DNA of 64,000 bases from Gossypium raimondii (lineage: Eukaryota; Streptophyta; Magnoliopsida; Malvales; Malvaceae). The DNA is taken from contig NC_068575.1 in assembly GCF_025698545.1 (NCBI RefSeq), forward strand, positions 62,009,980 to 62,073,979, given 5' to 3'. The notes under the pieces are model-generated. The model saw only the letters and a program-made list of their open reading frames with translations. It searched no databases and was not told where the DNA came from. The translations under genes and the position numbers were made by a program. This document shows, in pieces, positions 23,150 through 36,417 of this stretch (position 1 is its first letter; each line of letters opens with the position of its first letter).

Positions 23150-23560
23150 TTATGTATTTTTGTATAATGATAAATTTAGTCTTTAATATTCATATATTCT
23201 ATCAATTCGGTCTTTATTCTTTTCTTTGAGTTAAATTTGATCTTCAGTCTTTAAACAAAATTTAAATTTGATCATTAATCTTTTAAAAAGAGTCGAATTT
23301 ATTTTCTTAATAGAAATCTTGACTAAAACGTAAAAATTTTAAACATGGAAACCTATATGCTAATTTTTTGGATTTTTAATAATTTTTAGTTATTTGTTGT
23401 CGCGATAGTACTATGTCAGCATGAAGTGCACATGGATTGTCACGAGAGTTGCCACACCAAAATCGTCAAAAAACTAATATTTTAATTATGAAAGTTAATG
23501 GTCAAATTTAACTAAAAGAAAGGGTGAAATTGACAAAAATGTAAAAGCTAAGAAATAATA
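23150..23560. repeat. Degraded foldback element
   Basis: 'gttaaatttgatcttcagtc' and 'ttaaatttgatcattaatc' on the left are mirrored by 'gttaatggtcaaatttaac' on the right, around a centre 'catgaagtgcacatgg'. This is the plan of a foldback MITE. Ends were not resolved. Confidence 0.4.
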
Positions 23561-24724
23561 TATCGCATTTAAGATATGTTAAAATAAAGAAATAATGTAA
23601 TAAGATTGGGCTTAGGGTTAATGACGGCTGAAGCTTATCTTAACAACTAATAAAAATTATATTATATTCATACAATTTTTATAATATGTTATATTATTAA
23701 TATGGATCTTTCGGATTTTCATCTCAATTATGTTTTGACCGAGAAATAAACACATTTATTATAAAATCAATATCACATGAATTTTTTAAATAATTATAAT
23801 TATTTATTGATTTTATAAATATCAAATCAACGGAAACACGTTTTAATCTATTGTCTTTAATTTTATTGATGCATTCAAACTCAAAGACACATTTTGTTAT
23901 TACCAAATTTAATCTCACCGTTATTATTATTTTGAGATGAATTTTAATATAATATGTGCAATAACCATGAATTATTTTATGGACTCTTTTATCACATTAT
24001 TTATGGTCCATTTTAATTATTTAAAATATTTTAATAAATTTTTCATATTATTGACACATAATTTTGGTAATTTTTTTACCCGAACCCTTTTAGGGTTCAA
24101 GATAAAGAAATTATCAAAATTGTTGAAATGCGATTAGATAATTGAAAATAAACAATAGATGATGTGGTGAGAATGACCCATAAAATAATTTCTCATGCAA
24201 TAACACACGAATTTTGATTTTGTGTAATTCTGTATATGAAATTTTAATTTTCGAATTAAAACGTATGTGGCCAACAAATTAAGGTAGGCATAGGATTAAA
24301 ACTGTAGAAAAAGATGGAAGTAGGTCAATTTGAGATTCTCATAGCCTGTGAATTATTTTTTGTTTTTTGGAGACAGATAATTACAAGCTTGGATTAAGAA
24401 GTATGATTTTGATTGATTTGATCTAATTTTTGAACCCACAGCCACCAAAAGCAAACAACTTGCTGTTTAAGTAATAAACAAATAATTAAAATAATATTAG
24501 TATCAATACTAGTGCAAGTGCAAGTAGCTAATAAAGTCCACAGCAAGTTGGTTTTGTTGACGGATTTGACCTGCAACTTGAAATCAAATTTAATATTCTT
24601 TTTTCTTATCATTCATCTTTCTTTATTTTCAAACTACCAATGAATTTAAATATATATATATCAATAAACAATAAGTATAAAGTTATTTATAAATATAGGT
24701 TCTCAGGTGAAAGTTGCGGCGAAG

Positions 24725-24726
<2 letters not shown>
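23561..24726. other. A+T-rich intergenic DNA, no gene seen
   Basis: Short A+T-driven ORFs only (for example 23724-23918, 23937-24137, 24394-24612), with no family signature. Confidence 0.45.

Positions 24727-24764
<38 letters not shown>
24727..24764. repeat. (AT)n microsatellite
   Basis: About 38 bp of AT dinucleotide repeats. Confidence 0.95.
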
Positions 24765-24768
<4 letters not shown>

Positions 24769-24999
24769 AGTTGGTGTTTGAAGTTGGATTTTAGAAATTT
24801 TCCATGTATAAATCAGTAAAACATGTTATAATTAACCTGAATTTGTATTAAAAAAAGGTAATTTATTGAGAGAATTTAAATTCTTTAAAAAAAGTATTAT
24901 TTATTGGGTCATCGATTGAACTTTCGATAATAATTAATATTGTCTCTGATAAAGTCTTTGTCTCTTATCTCCGTTGAGAAAGTCTTTAAAGGTTTATAG

Positions 25000-25200
25000 A
25001 GGAAGAGCGTCTCAATTGGTGGAGAGATGCTAGCAATTGTACCCTACTTGCATGTAAGTTCCTTATATCTTTTAGATTGGTGGTTCGAGTCTCCCATGCA
25101 CAAGTGATTTACATCATTATATTCATACTTATCCTTTGAACCTTGCAAGTCGTATCTCTATTAGTCAAGACGCTGTTCAGGACTCTCGACGAAGGCAAGA
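25000..25200 (+). repeat. Possible tRNA-derived SINE
   Basis: 'attggtggagagatgc' (about 25015) resembles a pol III A box, and 'ggtggttcgagtctccc' (about 25080) matches a B box. The spacing is longer than in a tRNA, and there is no cloverleaf, so a SINE head is likelier than a tRNA gene. The 3' end was not found. Confidence 0.35.
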
Positions 25201-28030
25201 AACAGAGCTTCACCGGCTAGCTACTTGACAGAAAACACTTTGAAAACTTCTTCCAAAAGAACTATAAGTTCCCTAAACACAATTAAAAGGCTGTTAGAAC
25301 ATGAGTTCCATGCATTGTCATTGAACAACAATATCACATTTTATCAAATGTAAAGAGACAAGGGCCTGACCCTTCGGAAAAATGAAAAAATTTAGTTCAC
25401 TCCTTTAAGAATTATTAAACTATAATTTTATATGTACTAAATTTACACTTTAGTCCCAAAAATAATAATAAAAAATATGTTTAATTCTTTAAAAAAAATA
25501 TGAAATTATAAATTAAGATATGATAAAATTATATTTTAACCTCTCAAAATTTATAATTCGATTTCGATCCTCTCTAAAATTTTTTCTAGATTCGCCATTA
25601 TTGATATTCACTGATAATACATGAAACTCATACACTAATAGTGCATCAAATATTATTTTTATACGTAAAATGACAAAAAATTTATGTTCAAGTTTCAATT
25701 CACACCCATCTCGATTCAATCTCTAACCTTATTGGTTATGATAAAGATTAAACTGAAACTCGATTGGCCTTTTGTTATCCATTACTCAGGATTAGATTAT
25801 TGTTGCTTCCCTTTAGCCTACAAATTCTTATTAGGAGCTGTAAAGTTGATTACTTTCCTTAAAGATATGGCTTGCAAGGTTTATCTTGATGGATATGTTT
25901 TTTTTCAGGTTCAAATCAACACTCACATTAAGCTTCTGTTTATATTGCATGCTTAATTATCATTTTTTGATAATATTAAATATTTATATTTTAATATTAC
26001 TTTCTTTGATTAATCATTTGAACATGTAATCTATTAAAAAAAACAATATATCATTTGGTATATGAGTTTGATAATTTTTTTTACACGATATTTTGGTACG
26101 TACAAGTTGATTTGGTGACAATTAAATTCTAATATTATTAGCTAATTATGAATTATCATCAAGTCAACTCTAAAACCCGAATCAAATACTAAATAGTTAA
26201 CAATGTTGCCTTCAGGTACAAACAGGGATGACTTTAGGGGAGCCCTCAAATGGAAAAATGGTCTCTTAGTCTTACTAAATGGTAAAATTACACTTTGGTC
26301 CTTTCAAAAATGAAAAAAATTGTATTTAGTTATTTCAAAGGTGATGAAATCATAAGTTAATATAATATAATTTTCACTTTACCCAAAAATTTATTCACCC
26401 TTGAGTACAAAAACATATAACAAAAACAAAAGTCATGTATTAAAAAATCAAATTCAACTCCAAAATTACATATTAAACCTTAAAAATTACAATAAAAATT
26501 ATGCAAGTTGGGAAAAGATTGTGGACAGTCCATAACTCCATATGATTGGCACATATATTTGTCTGTTTCAAGCCTGGTATAATGTCATCTTTGATTACAA
26601 ATTAAAGTGAAAAAAGACAATATGATGAAAAGAAAGATGTAATAATAATATATATAACATTAGCTTATTGCGTCCTTTTTGTTGCCAAAAGCTAATCTAA
26701 GTGTTACTAAATTATTATATGTAATATCACTTCATGGAGTATGTGAACTTCTTATTAAAACGCTTCAACCTCAATTTATATTAATTTTTATTTAAATATT
26801 TATGCGGGAAAATTTGTGTAGTTTAAAGTTTAATTTTAATTTAATTATATATATACACATGTAAGGTTGGGGTTTGAGAACATGAAAATGTCACCTTTTA
26901 AAAGTAAGTAATATTTTTTATTAAAATCAAAAATTTAAATTTAAATCTATTAATTTTAAAAATAAATAAATAAAGTTAAGAATTAAACTCATAGTTCAAA
27001 TACTTGGACACAAAATTATATACTTTATTGATTAAGCCTTCAAACCAGTTGTTGATTGGGCTTTGCTTTTAAACAATTAAAACTTTCCATTAATTTCAAT
27101 CTAAATTTTTATTTAATTAAAACTAATTTTCTTTAAATTTTTTTTATTTTCTAAAAGGTTTAGAATTTTTTTAAAATATAATAGATCAAACAAAGTTCAA
27201 CCTTGAGTAAGCAAAATCCAAGGATGTTTGAATCAGGCCTGTTAATATTGTCGGTTTGACTGGGGTATATCGATTCGAAGAATGATTTTGAATTGGTTAG
27301 ATTAAAAATCGATACAGACCGGTTGAATCGAAAAAAAATAAATTATAAAGACTAAAAAATCTTTCATTATAAGATTTCTTTTAAATTCAATTTATTTTAT
27401 TTTATTTAAAAGTATTGATGGGCTAAATCAGAACTAAATTTTAATTCTTAAAAAAATCAAGTTTGAGTTCAACTCAGACCAATTAAATAATTGGCTTTAG
27501 TGTTTAAAAATAAAAAATAAATTTAATTATAAAATAAATGAATATTAGTGTAAAAATATTTTTATTATTTAAAAAATAAAATAAACTAAATCGGTACAAC
27601 GTAAATTAATTTAAATTCAAACTCGACCCATAAACACCTCCAACCCATTTCAATTCTAGATATAAAAATATAGCTTTGCTTTCTTGCCTACAATAATTGC
27701 AGTGATGATGAAGCAAAGCTAAATTTATTTTTCTTTAAATAGATTCAAATTCCTTTCTAGTTTCAGTAACATTCCCATTTAAGTAATGTTAAATTCTGAA
27801 ATAATATACAAGGAAAAAAGGTTCTATTCTAAAATATATACAAAATTTTTAGAACTTTTCAATTTTAAGTGCAATCATTTTTATCCATTTTGCATGTCTC
27901 CAAACTTTAGATCAATAATTACTTTAGATTTAAGTAAATTTTAGTTATTTTAATTTTATCTTTTTTTGATATAAAAGTGTTGAAACCTTCTAACTTTGTA
28001 TTATTTTTAAAAAAATTCGATTGAGTATTA
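25201..28030. other. Gene-free A+T-rich DNA with degraded repeats
   Basis: It includes a dispersed-repeat remnant at 26225-26400 and another at about 27230-27645. The latter ends 'actcgacccataaacacctcc', as does the element at 4315. The open frame at 25684-25956 has no recognisable domain. Confidence 0.4.
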
Positions 28031-28034
28031 GTTT

Positions 28035-28150
28035 GATTGATATTGTTATTGTTGTCAGTGCAGGAAGACGTGGATTCGAATGTACTGAAGCACATTATCC
28101 TCCTATTTAAGAGTTGAGGAGGAGCTATGGGTAGTTCTAGGCATTGAAAT
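28035..28150 (+). repeat. Possible SINE (tRNA-derived)
   Basis: 'gaagacgtggattcgaatgt' carries a B-box-like GGATTCGAAT. It is followed by the G+C-richer tail 'gttgaggaggagctatgggt', which stands out from the A+T-rich surroundings. No clear A box or target duplication was found. Confidence 0.35.
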
Positions 28151-28599
28151 TAATGTTCAAAAATAATATTTTAAAAAAAATACTTTTACGATATAAAAAT
28201 TAAAATATATTCAAAAAATCAAATTCTTATATCAAAGCTATACATAAAACTTTGATTTTGTGCAATTCTATATATGGAATTTTAATTTGATTCAGTTTTT
28301 ATAATCATTTTATGTTGATATATCACATACACAAACACTTATATTAATCTAATATGAAAATAAACATATGTATTTATTTCTTTAAATGTGTACAATTAAA
28401 TAAAAAATAATTTTTTTTTACAATATTCATATGAAACATGATTCAAATTTCACGTATATAATTACACCAAATTAAAATTTATATATCAAATTGTACGTTG
28501 TAAATATGATATTTACACCAAGAATATATTATCATAAAAAAACAGATTATTTTTAGTACATCGTGTATTTATGTTCAAGAGATTAATGAAGAGATGTGA

Positions 28600-31213
28600 T
28601 GTAACAGCCCGTTTCTTAGTGGTGTCAAAAACAGTGGTTTCGGGGTCACCAAATTCGATGAGTAAGTTCGTATTATTTAATATTTACGAGTCAAATGTGA
28701 TTTTTAAAAATGTTTTTGATTTGATAATTTATGTTATATAAGTGATTTATTAAGTTCAAGTGGTTTTAGAAAATGAGAGGTATCGGGACCTTGTTTTTAT
28801 AAACTAACCCGTAAATATTTTTACAAATATTTACGGAGTGTCATTAAGGTGGTATTAAAGTTTCGTTAAGAAATTTTAACGTTTCAGTAGTTAATAGTTA
28901 ATTAAGAGAAAATGACCAAATTAAAAAAAGTGCATTCCCGGGACTCCGTTCCCATAAATCGAACTCATAAATATTTTTAATAAATATTTACGAAGCTAGT
29001 TGTGTAGTTAATTAGGTTTCGATTAAGTGAATTTGCTTGAATTAAAAGTAATTAGGTATAAGGACTAAATTGCATATAGGGGAAGTAGAATTATAGATTA
29101 AAGAAAATTTAAGGGACTAAATAAGCAATTATGCCATTGGCATTAAATGAGCCGGCACAAGAATGAAGATATTTATAAAATTTAAAGTTAAAATATATAA
29201 TATTATATCTTTATTATTAGGTATATATATTATATTATAATGATAAAATAAAGAATAAATAAAAAGAAAGAAAGAAAGAAAGAAAAGAAAAAGGAAAGAA
29301 AGGAAGGAGAAAGCCACGACCTTAGGGTTTCAATTGTTCAAAGTTCAATTAGTTAGTCAGTTTAGTCCATTTTTCTTGTAATATTTATGTTTTTAGAATT
29401 TCGGTGTTAAATACTACCCGACCCATGTCAAAATTTTAGAAATTATTGAGTTTTTAAGTGTTTTCTATGTTGAATAATTTTAGTATATGGACTAAATTGA
29501 TAGGTTTTAAGCTAGAAATGAACAAGGATTAAATTGTAAAACAAATTGTAAATTTTGAGTAATAGGGACTAAATTGTAACAATTTTGAAATTTAGGAATT
29601 TAAGTAAAATTAGAGAGTTAAATCTAGTTTAAAGTGGAAATTGAATAAAAATATAGGATTAAATGTAAATAAATAAAGTTAGTCTTGGTTTAGGGACTAA
29701 ATTGAAAATTAGGCAAATATTGAGAAAAAATTGAAATATGCAATATGAAATTGAATTGTGTTGTATGATGAATTTTAATTATTTTAATTTCGTAGCTAAC
29801 GTCGTACCGGAATCCTCGATTAAAAAGGGGAAAGATAAAGCCGACGTGGAATAGCTCGAAATTCCTAATTTGTATTTCTATAATCCGAATATAGTTATTA
29901 ATTATTGTATTTTGATTTAATGCTCATGGTAAGTGGTTGAGGTGAGTATTTGTTATTTTGATATTGAATTGAATTAAATTAAAGTTGATGGAAATTGATT
30001 GAATTGGTATATATATTATGATTGTATTGATTATTTGATTTGAATTGAATTTATGTGATTATATGAAAAAATGATATTGGTTATTGATTGTTTTTGAAAT
30101 GTGAAATTTAAACCCTATTAACTGTATCGGGCTAAGTCGGATATAGATGGCATGCTATAGGATTGGAAGAGTTCAGGGATTTCTTCGACTTCGAGTCGAC
30201 GAGACACTAGGTGTCAAATTATTACTTCGGATTAATTCTGTGAGGCATTGGGTGCCAATTTACTTCGGTTTAGCCAATGAGACACTAGGTGTTAAATTAT
30301 TCTTTCGAATTATCCGATGAGACACTGGGTGCCAAACTGATGTGTTTTGGTTGGATCCGTGTATTCGTCTGAGTTCAAGTCGTGTTAATAGGGGTAATTA
30401 AATGAAATGACACTATGATCGGTGTTGGATGATATTATATGTGAAATGAAAATGGGGCTGTGAATTGAAATATGGATTGAGACACATGAATGTAATCATG
30501 AATTGGACATGGAATGAACATTATTGTTGTTTAAGTGAAATGTGTATTATATTGTGAGAAGCTATTTTATGGCAATTAATGAGAATTGAGTATGGTATAA
30601 AATGATGTATTTATGATTTGAGTATTGAATGATTAATGCTGTTGTATAAATAAATGTGAATTTTAAATATTCAATTGTGCCTATTATATAATTTTGTCTT
30701 TAAATATTCGGATTATAGAAATACCACAGAGTTTTACTCAGCGTACGGTTTTGTTTCCCGTGCGCAGGTTAGGTACTTAACTATTGATCGCCGATTCAGC
30801 ATCCAACAACGATCCCGAACTCAAATGTGGTGATGTTTATCCTTTGTGCCAGCATGTACCTAGGGTGTCTAAATAATAGTTATTTTGTGGTTTGATTGTA
30901 AATGAGGTTATAAGTTTAATTTTGGTTGGTTTTATACATGTAAATATGTGTTTGTTTTTGAAGCTATATTATGGCATGGTAAATTGAACTAAATCTAGAT
31001 AGGTGCATGTGAATTTTAATTCTACGTTTAAGTGCTCATGAACTAGGCAAAATTGATTTGGATTTGATATGTTTATAATTTGGACTAAAATGATGCTTTG
31101 ATGACTTGTTTTGATGATATGAAATGTTTGAAATTTTTGTCTATTTGATCTGTAAACTCAGGTAATGCTCCGTAACCCAGTTTCGGCGAGGGATACGGGT
31201 TGAGGGTATTACA
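28600..31213 (+). mobile_element. Solo LTR, 2614 bp, near-perfect 5-bp TSD
   Basis: It starts TGTAACAGCCCG and ends GAGGGTATTACA. The flanks tgtga (28595-28599) and tggga (31214-31218) match 4 of 5. There is no internal coding domain. The ends match the LTRs at 4808, 53814 and 61789 (end block GGTAATGCTCCGTAACC..GATACGGGTT). It contains an AAAG/GAAA-rich microsatellite (about 29262-29310) and a hairpin array at 30186-30333. The start is closer to that of the 53814 copy ('agtggtgtcaaaaacagtgg') than to the 4808 copy. Confidence 0.78.
30186..30333 (+). repeat. Tandem stem-loop array inside the 28600 LTR (~40-bp period)
   Basis: Perfect or near-perfect short hairpins: CGACT-TCG-AGTCG (30186-30198), GACAC-TAG-GTGTC (30203-30215), GGCA-TTGGG-TGCC (30244-30256), GACAC-TAG-GTGTT (30281-30293) and GACAC-TGG-GTGCC (30321-30333). 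The last four start 37-41 bp apart, with 'ttcgg' or 'ttcga' in the spacers. Confidence 0.7.
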
Positions 31214-31710
31214 TGGGAAGACAAAATAGACACAAAAATCACATCACCAATTGCTTGTTCTCTCCCTCTTTGCAGTCAATATATTGCATGTACTTTTATG
31301 TATTTATTTTTTAAATATTAAAAATATTAATTATTTTAATAATTTAAATAATTTAAATATTACAATAATAAAAATTCAAAATATAATTAAAGATTGAAGA
31401 AAATAATAGAAGATTTTTTTTGTAATTTTTAATTACTAATTGATTGAAAAGAAAAGCTTAAATGTTAAAAGGTTGAATTATTTATTTTATACTGGTAAAT
31501 CCTAATTTTATAAATGTATTCACCACTCAAGAATAAAATTAAATATTATTTAATAATATAATTAATAATTTTTAATATTAAATATATTGCATGTGATTTT
31601 ATGCATTTCATTAAAGAATTTTTAGAATAAGATAAAAAAATGATTATTGTGAATGAAACAACAAAAACAATTAATTAACTTACATGTATTTAATAGTACG
31701 AGATTTTAGT
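31214..31710. other. A+T-rich intergenic DNA, no gene seen
   Basis: Mostly AT runs. No ORF or bounded repeat. Confidence 0.45.
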
Positions 31711-32073
31711 TGTATTTTAAAAGTCCAACCATCGTGCTTCAAGCAATGATTCGACGAGCAGTATGGTGAAACAATACCCATCGATTAGTAGAATAACATA
31801 TCTTAGATTCAACCTGATTTGATGGTTGGTGTCAGAGATCAGAGAAGAATTTTTTTTTTTTTGATTTTATTCATTAAACTGCAACATTTAAAGTTGTTTT
31901 ATGAAAAAAAACTAAATTATAGAAGAGGAGGGGAAGTTTGCCCCTTGATTGGTACCAGAGGTGAGAACGAAAAAGGCTATACAATAATAATTTTAATAAC
32001 TTGATAACTTAAAATAATTTAATGACCAGTTTATAAGTTTTTAAAGTTCAGTGACCATTTTGTCAGCCTACTA
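31711..32073. repeat. Foldback MITE, GGGTAAA family (copy 6, left end missing)
   Basis: The centre ('gattagtagaataacatatc', 'gatggttggtgtcagagatc') and right arm ('cagtgaccattttgtc') match the family. The left arm is largely lost. Confidence 0.6.
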
Positions 32074-32384
32074 TATTCATCTTCATAATTCTTTTGATAA
32101 TTTAAGGCTATTGTAACTTTTTTTTTTAATAAAATGTTCATTTACTACTTTAGCTTTTTTCCCTAAAATTACAACAATTCCAATATGATTAATCATTATA
32201 AGTAATGAACGGAATAACCAATTCAACAAGTAGCTTAACTCTAACTAATTTCCTAACTAATTAACCAGAACAAATCTACAAAAGAATACATACATTTATA
32301 TAAGTGGGGACTAAAACTTAAGATATTAAAATTTCTAAAATCTCAACCTCGTTCAAAATATCAACGTTTATTTTTCATTCATAG

Positions 32385-32750
32385 ATCAAAGTACTATGAA
32401 GACCTTTGTATTAGAAGTAGGATTATATTTAGTCCTCTCTACTAAAAAATGGGTAAATTAATCTTGTATATTAGATTAAAGAGCAAACTAGTTTCGTTAA
32501 AAATTTCATCCATTTTATTGTTAAAAATTATCCTTACATGTTATAATGAGACACATGACACACCACGTATATATTTTTAATTATTTTATCACCATGCCAA
32601 ATTTTAATTGTTAAAATGGATAAAATTTTTAACTGAAGAAATTAATTTATTTTTTAATAAGTATACAAAAGTTTATTTATTTATTTATTTTTGAATAAAA
32701 TGAGACAAAATTCAAATTAACTTGTAGCAAACACGCCAAATGTACCTTTT
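32385..32750. mobile_element. Foldback MITE, TAAAAGTA family (copy 4, degraded)
   Basis: 'aagtactatgaagacctttg' opens it. The middle 'ttaaaaatttcatccatttt' and 'ggataaaatttttaactga' are inverted copies around 'atgagacacatgacacacc'. The right end is eroded. Confidence 0.55.
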
Positions 32751-33205
32751 AATAAAATTATTTGTTTATACTTATATAAAATGAATAAAAATAAAATTAC
32801 AAAAAAACAATATTCTTATGGACACGCGCACAAAAACCGCGTGATAAAAAAATTGTTCTAACCAGACATATGATATTATATTATAATATAGTTGAGAGCG
32901 ATGAGCACTGACTCCAGCCCACACCACAAACATGTCGGAACTCGGGTTCAGTGCATTCATTTGTATAATAAAATTCCACCTACAATACTACCAAAAATAA
33001 ATTTCAATTAATTAATATTACTAAATTAATCAAAATAATAAATTTATAATTCTGACGAAGTTATATAAAAGAGCATGATTAAGAACAATGAGGACAGAAC
33101 ACAGTACATGTCCTTTTACACCTTGTCCTTATTATAGTATTACATCACTTTACTTTTTTCTTTCTAAAAATCTTACAACTAGCTTAATAGTACCCTTCTG
33201 ATTCT

Positions 33206-33216
33206 TATAAATATAT
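33206..33216 (+). promoter_or_regulatory. TATA box of the CCT-motif gene
   Basis: TATAAATATAT lies about 180 bp before the start codon, with a transcription start expected near 33240. An inverted block GGACAGAACACAGTACATGTCC (21-22 bp, with arms GGACA and TGTCC) lies upstream at about 33092-33112 and is also present at 11924-11960. Confidence 0.55.
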
Positions 33217-33386
33217 ATAAATTTCGCATTCTTCTTTTAGTCCTTAATTCAAAACCCCCCAAAATTTCTCTCCTTTCTTGAATTGTTTGAACACTCTTTT
33301 GTAAAAAACAAAAAAAAAAAACACAAGTTGTGTTCTTTGAAAAATTAAGGAAACTGTGTTTTTTATTCTAGCTGGAAAAAAAAAAC

Positions 33387-35455
33387 ATGTATGCCGACAC
33401 AGGGCTGTTTTTTCCTTACATGCAGAACTTTGCTCAAGATTTTCAGCAGTTTGAAGGTTACTGTAAAACCCAGAAACCGAATGCTTCAATGGTATTGAAT
33501 ATCTCAAATCTGTCTCTGAATCTTTGCTTCTTTTTGTGTGTGTGTGTGTGTAAGCAGACAATTTTGTGTTTTATGTTAAAATTTCGATTTTTTTTGGAAG
33601 TAGTTTTTTTATAATGGAACTTCATTTTTCCCTTGTTAAAAGATTTCATTTTTTAGGAATATTTGTTTTTTTTCCCAAAATTATGTATTTTGGTAGCTTT
33701 AGAGCTCACGGTTTATGTTTTCCGGGTGGGTGAGAAAATTTTTCTCTGTAACCAAACATGGCTGGAAATGGGAAAAAAGGCAAACTTTAAATGGTGGAAA
33801 CTGGAAAAAGGGAAAGAAAAGTTGGGAATATAATTGGAAAATGATTTCCATGTCATGAAATTCAGTGTTCTTGAAGATTTCTACCATGTTATTCAACTTT
33901 TTTGATATGGGGTTTTCACTTTTTAGCCCACTTTTATACATATATATATAAACTGTCACTATTAGTAATTTGTTTGTCTTAAAGACATAAAAGCATACTA
34001 AAAGTAGAAAGAAACCATTACCAGACATAATCCTTTTTAGTGATAATTTTGTTGGTAAAAATATGACCTTATTTTTTGGTTTGTGTTGGTCTGAATTAGG
34101 TATTGTATATTGAACATATATGTTTTAAGATTCAGTAAGTTGTTATAAAATCGAATCCGGAAATGGTAAGATGCTAACATTTGTGCTATAAACTTCAAGT
34201 TCGAGTTTAATATGTCCCATGTGCGGTGATTTGTTCGATTGTACTCGTGTTATTGAATGGTTAATGATACTTGTTTCGTATTTGTTTTTATCGTAGAACA
34301 ACATGGTTCCGACCTCGACGATATCGGAATATGATTTGGGAGGAGATGGTGATTTGTTCAAAGCTCCGGAACCGATCATCGAAGAACCAATTGTAAGCCT
34401 TGATCCGATGACTGCAGCCATATCATCATTAATCTCGTGCGGTGAAGATGTTATTACTTCACAAGAACTTAAAGCCGCAGATATCGAATCATTTCAAAAC
34501 GAGCAGCTTTTAGAGGTTTTGTATGAGTGCGAGAAGGATATGATGGCACAAGCAGCGATTGAAACGCCGTTGGTGGCGGAGGTCATTGATGTCAAGATTC
34601 CCGTGGATGAAAACTGGAATCAAGAAAATGAAATGTCGTGTGATGTGACATTCTCGAAAAGTATTAGCTCAGGCAGTTTAAGCTCGATGGAATGGATGCG
34701 ACAGGCTGCTATCAAGCCTAATTTCCTTGATTTTACCGGAATGGATTTCAGTTCTGTTTACGGAATGAGGAGAGCGTTTAGCGAAGGAGATATGAAGGTC
34801 AGCCTTAATTGTTTTCGCATTGTTTTCTTATTACGATCATAAAAACCTACCCGGATCAAGTGATTGTGAAACTTTAGTTGATCACCGTGCATGTATTGTC
34901 TTTGTAAAAACGTCTAGTAGCCAAAAAAATTTAGATGTTTCTGGCCATTTCCACATGATGGGGTTGGTTATTAATACCAAGTTTTTATGACAGACTCTCG
35001 GCAACGGTAACGTGAGCATCATCCACTCTCCGGTCGAGAGACCATCAATTGTCAGCTGCTGTTCTAATGAAGATAGAAGGGAAAAGCTCTCGAGATACCG
35101 CAATAAGAAGACAAAGAGGAACTTTGGAAGGAAAATCAAGGTATAAAAAACACATATTCACTTGCATTTGTTACTTGCGTCTCTGGTACCAGTGTTAGAT
35201 ATAAGTATATCTGGCTTGGGTTTGGAGGATCGTATCATATCCTCAAAACCCATGCTGAAAATGTATCAAACATGCATCGTCGGGGAAACAAAGTCCATGT
35301 TATTCAATTTCTATCCTTTCGTCTCTTGTACCGAAACTCATCATATACAGTCTTCTTTTGTACAGTATGCTTGCCGGAAGGCTCTTGCCGATAGTCAACC
35401 AAGGATCCGTGGAAGATTCGCAAGGACCGAAGAATCCGACCACTCCAAGAGGTAA
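33387..35455 (+). CDS. CCT-motif family protein (CMF type, no B-box), 4 exons, 280 aa
   Basis: A probable nuclear transcriptional regulator. Exons are 33387..33491, 34297..34797, 34994..35140 and 35366..35455 (105+501+147+90 = 281 codons with stop), and every junction is GT-AG in phase 0. The N-terminus MYADTGLFFPYMQNF is typical of a small clade of plant CCT proteins. The middle is acidic and Ser-rich. The CCT motif spans residues about 230-273 (REKLSRYRNKKTKRNFGRKI, then the YACRKALADSQPRIRGRFAR half in exon 4). It is split by the last intron at the conserved KIK/YACRK point. There is no B-box zinc finger or receiver domain, so it is neither a CONSTANS-like nor a PRR protein. The donor of intron 2 is unusual (AAG|GTCAGC). 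Confidence 0.92.
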
Positions 35456-35628
35456 TAAAACGGTTACAGAGTAAAACGGGAAGGAAGTAGCTAGGATCAA
35501 TGAGGTTAATTAAAGAAGTAATGCTAAAATAAACAAGAACCCAACTCTTGAGAAATAGTTGTTCTAGTCGTGTTCGCCGTAATAACGGAGAGATGGCCAA
35601 CCGAGTCGGATGTACATAGTGTCTATTC

Positions 35629-35634
35629 AATAAA
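35629..35634 (+). terminator. Possible polyadenylation signal of the CCT-motif gene
   Basis: AATAAA lies 174 bp after the stop codon, followed by a T/G-rich stretch (35655-35700). Confidence 0.4.
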
Positions 35635-36417
35635 CTGGCAAAGCAGAAATTTGGACTTGTTAATATAAATATGTGTGTGTATAAAAATCATGATGTTTTG
35701 GCTCCATCTTTGATCCTGTGTGTATCGAGTTTTGTTCTTATTAAGTTGCCCTTTTCCATATTTTTGGTATAATATACCTTGCCTTTTGGAATCATAACAA
35801 AACCAGATCTAAGTTGGCTTTTGACATTTACACACCATAACCGTCTCTCATTGCAACTTCTTTTAATTTTAGTTTTGCTGTCATCAATCAACGATTCTGA
35901 ATTCAATTCTGGGTTGGAATTCGAATCTCAATAATTTCAATTACATCCCATTACAAGGGATGAACCGTGGAGCAGTAGGAAGGAATTTGGGTAAAAGTAT
36001 TTCCGCATATGGACTTGAATAACCAATAGAAGTAGAGCATAATTCACGAGTGAAGACACAAACATCTACATTCTGTAACTAAGGCAAACTCACAGGAGAT
36101 ACTAACGGATTTCATGACCGTCCAAACACAATTATATGTCCAGCCCCAACATAAATATTATAAAATGCAGAGCATTTCCTTCATCCTATCTTAAATCATG
36201 GCAATTTATAACGGCAGTTTACCGGAAATGATAAATGCATCAAAATAGAATGTAGCAGAGAAAGCAGATCAGGAATGAAGATGCAAGGATATGCCTAATC
36301 CAGGAAACCAGATGGCATATATCTCATTTTATTTGTTTCATAACCATAGGCAACAAAAACAGGGAGAGCAAAAATAAAAATGCGCATTATAAAAAGAACA
36401 TGGATATAGAAATTGTC

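Noticed and set aside
25000..25200. tRNA gene
   Set aside because: Box-like motifs are present but no cloverleaf can be drawn and the box spacing is too long; kept only as a possible SINE.
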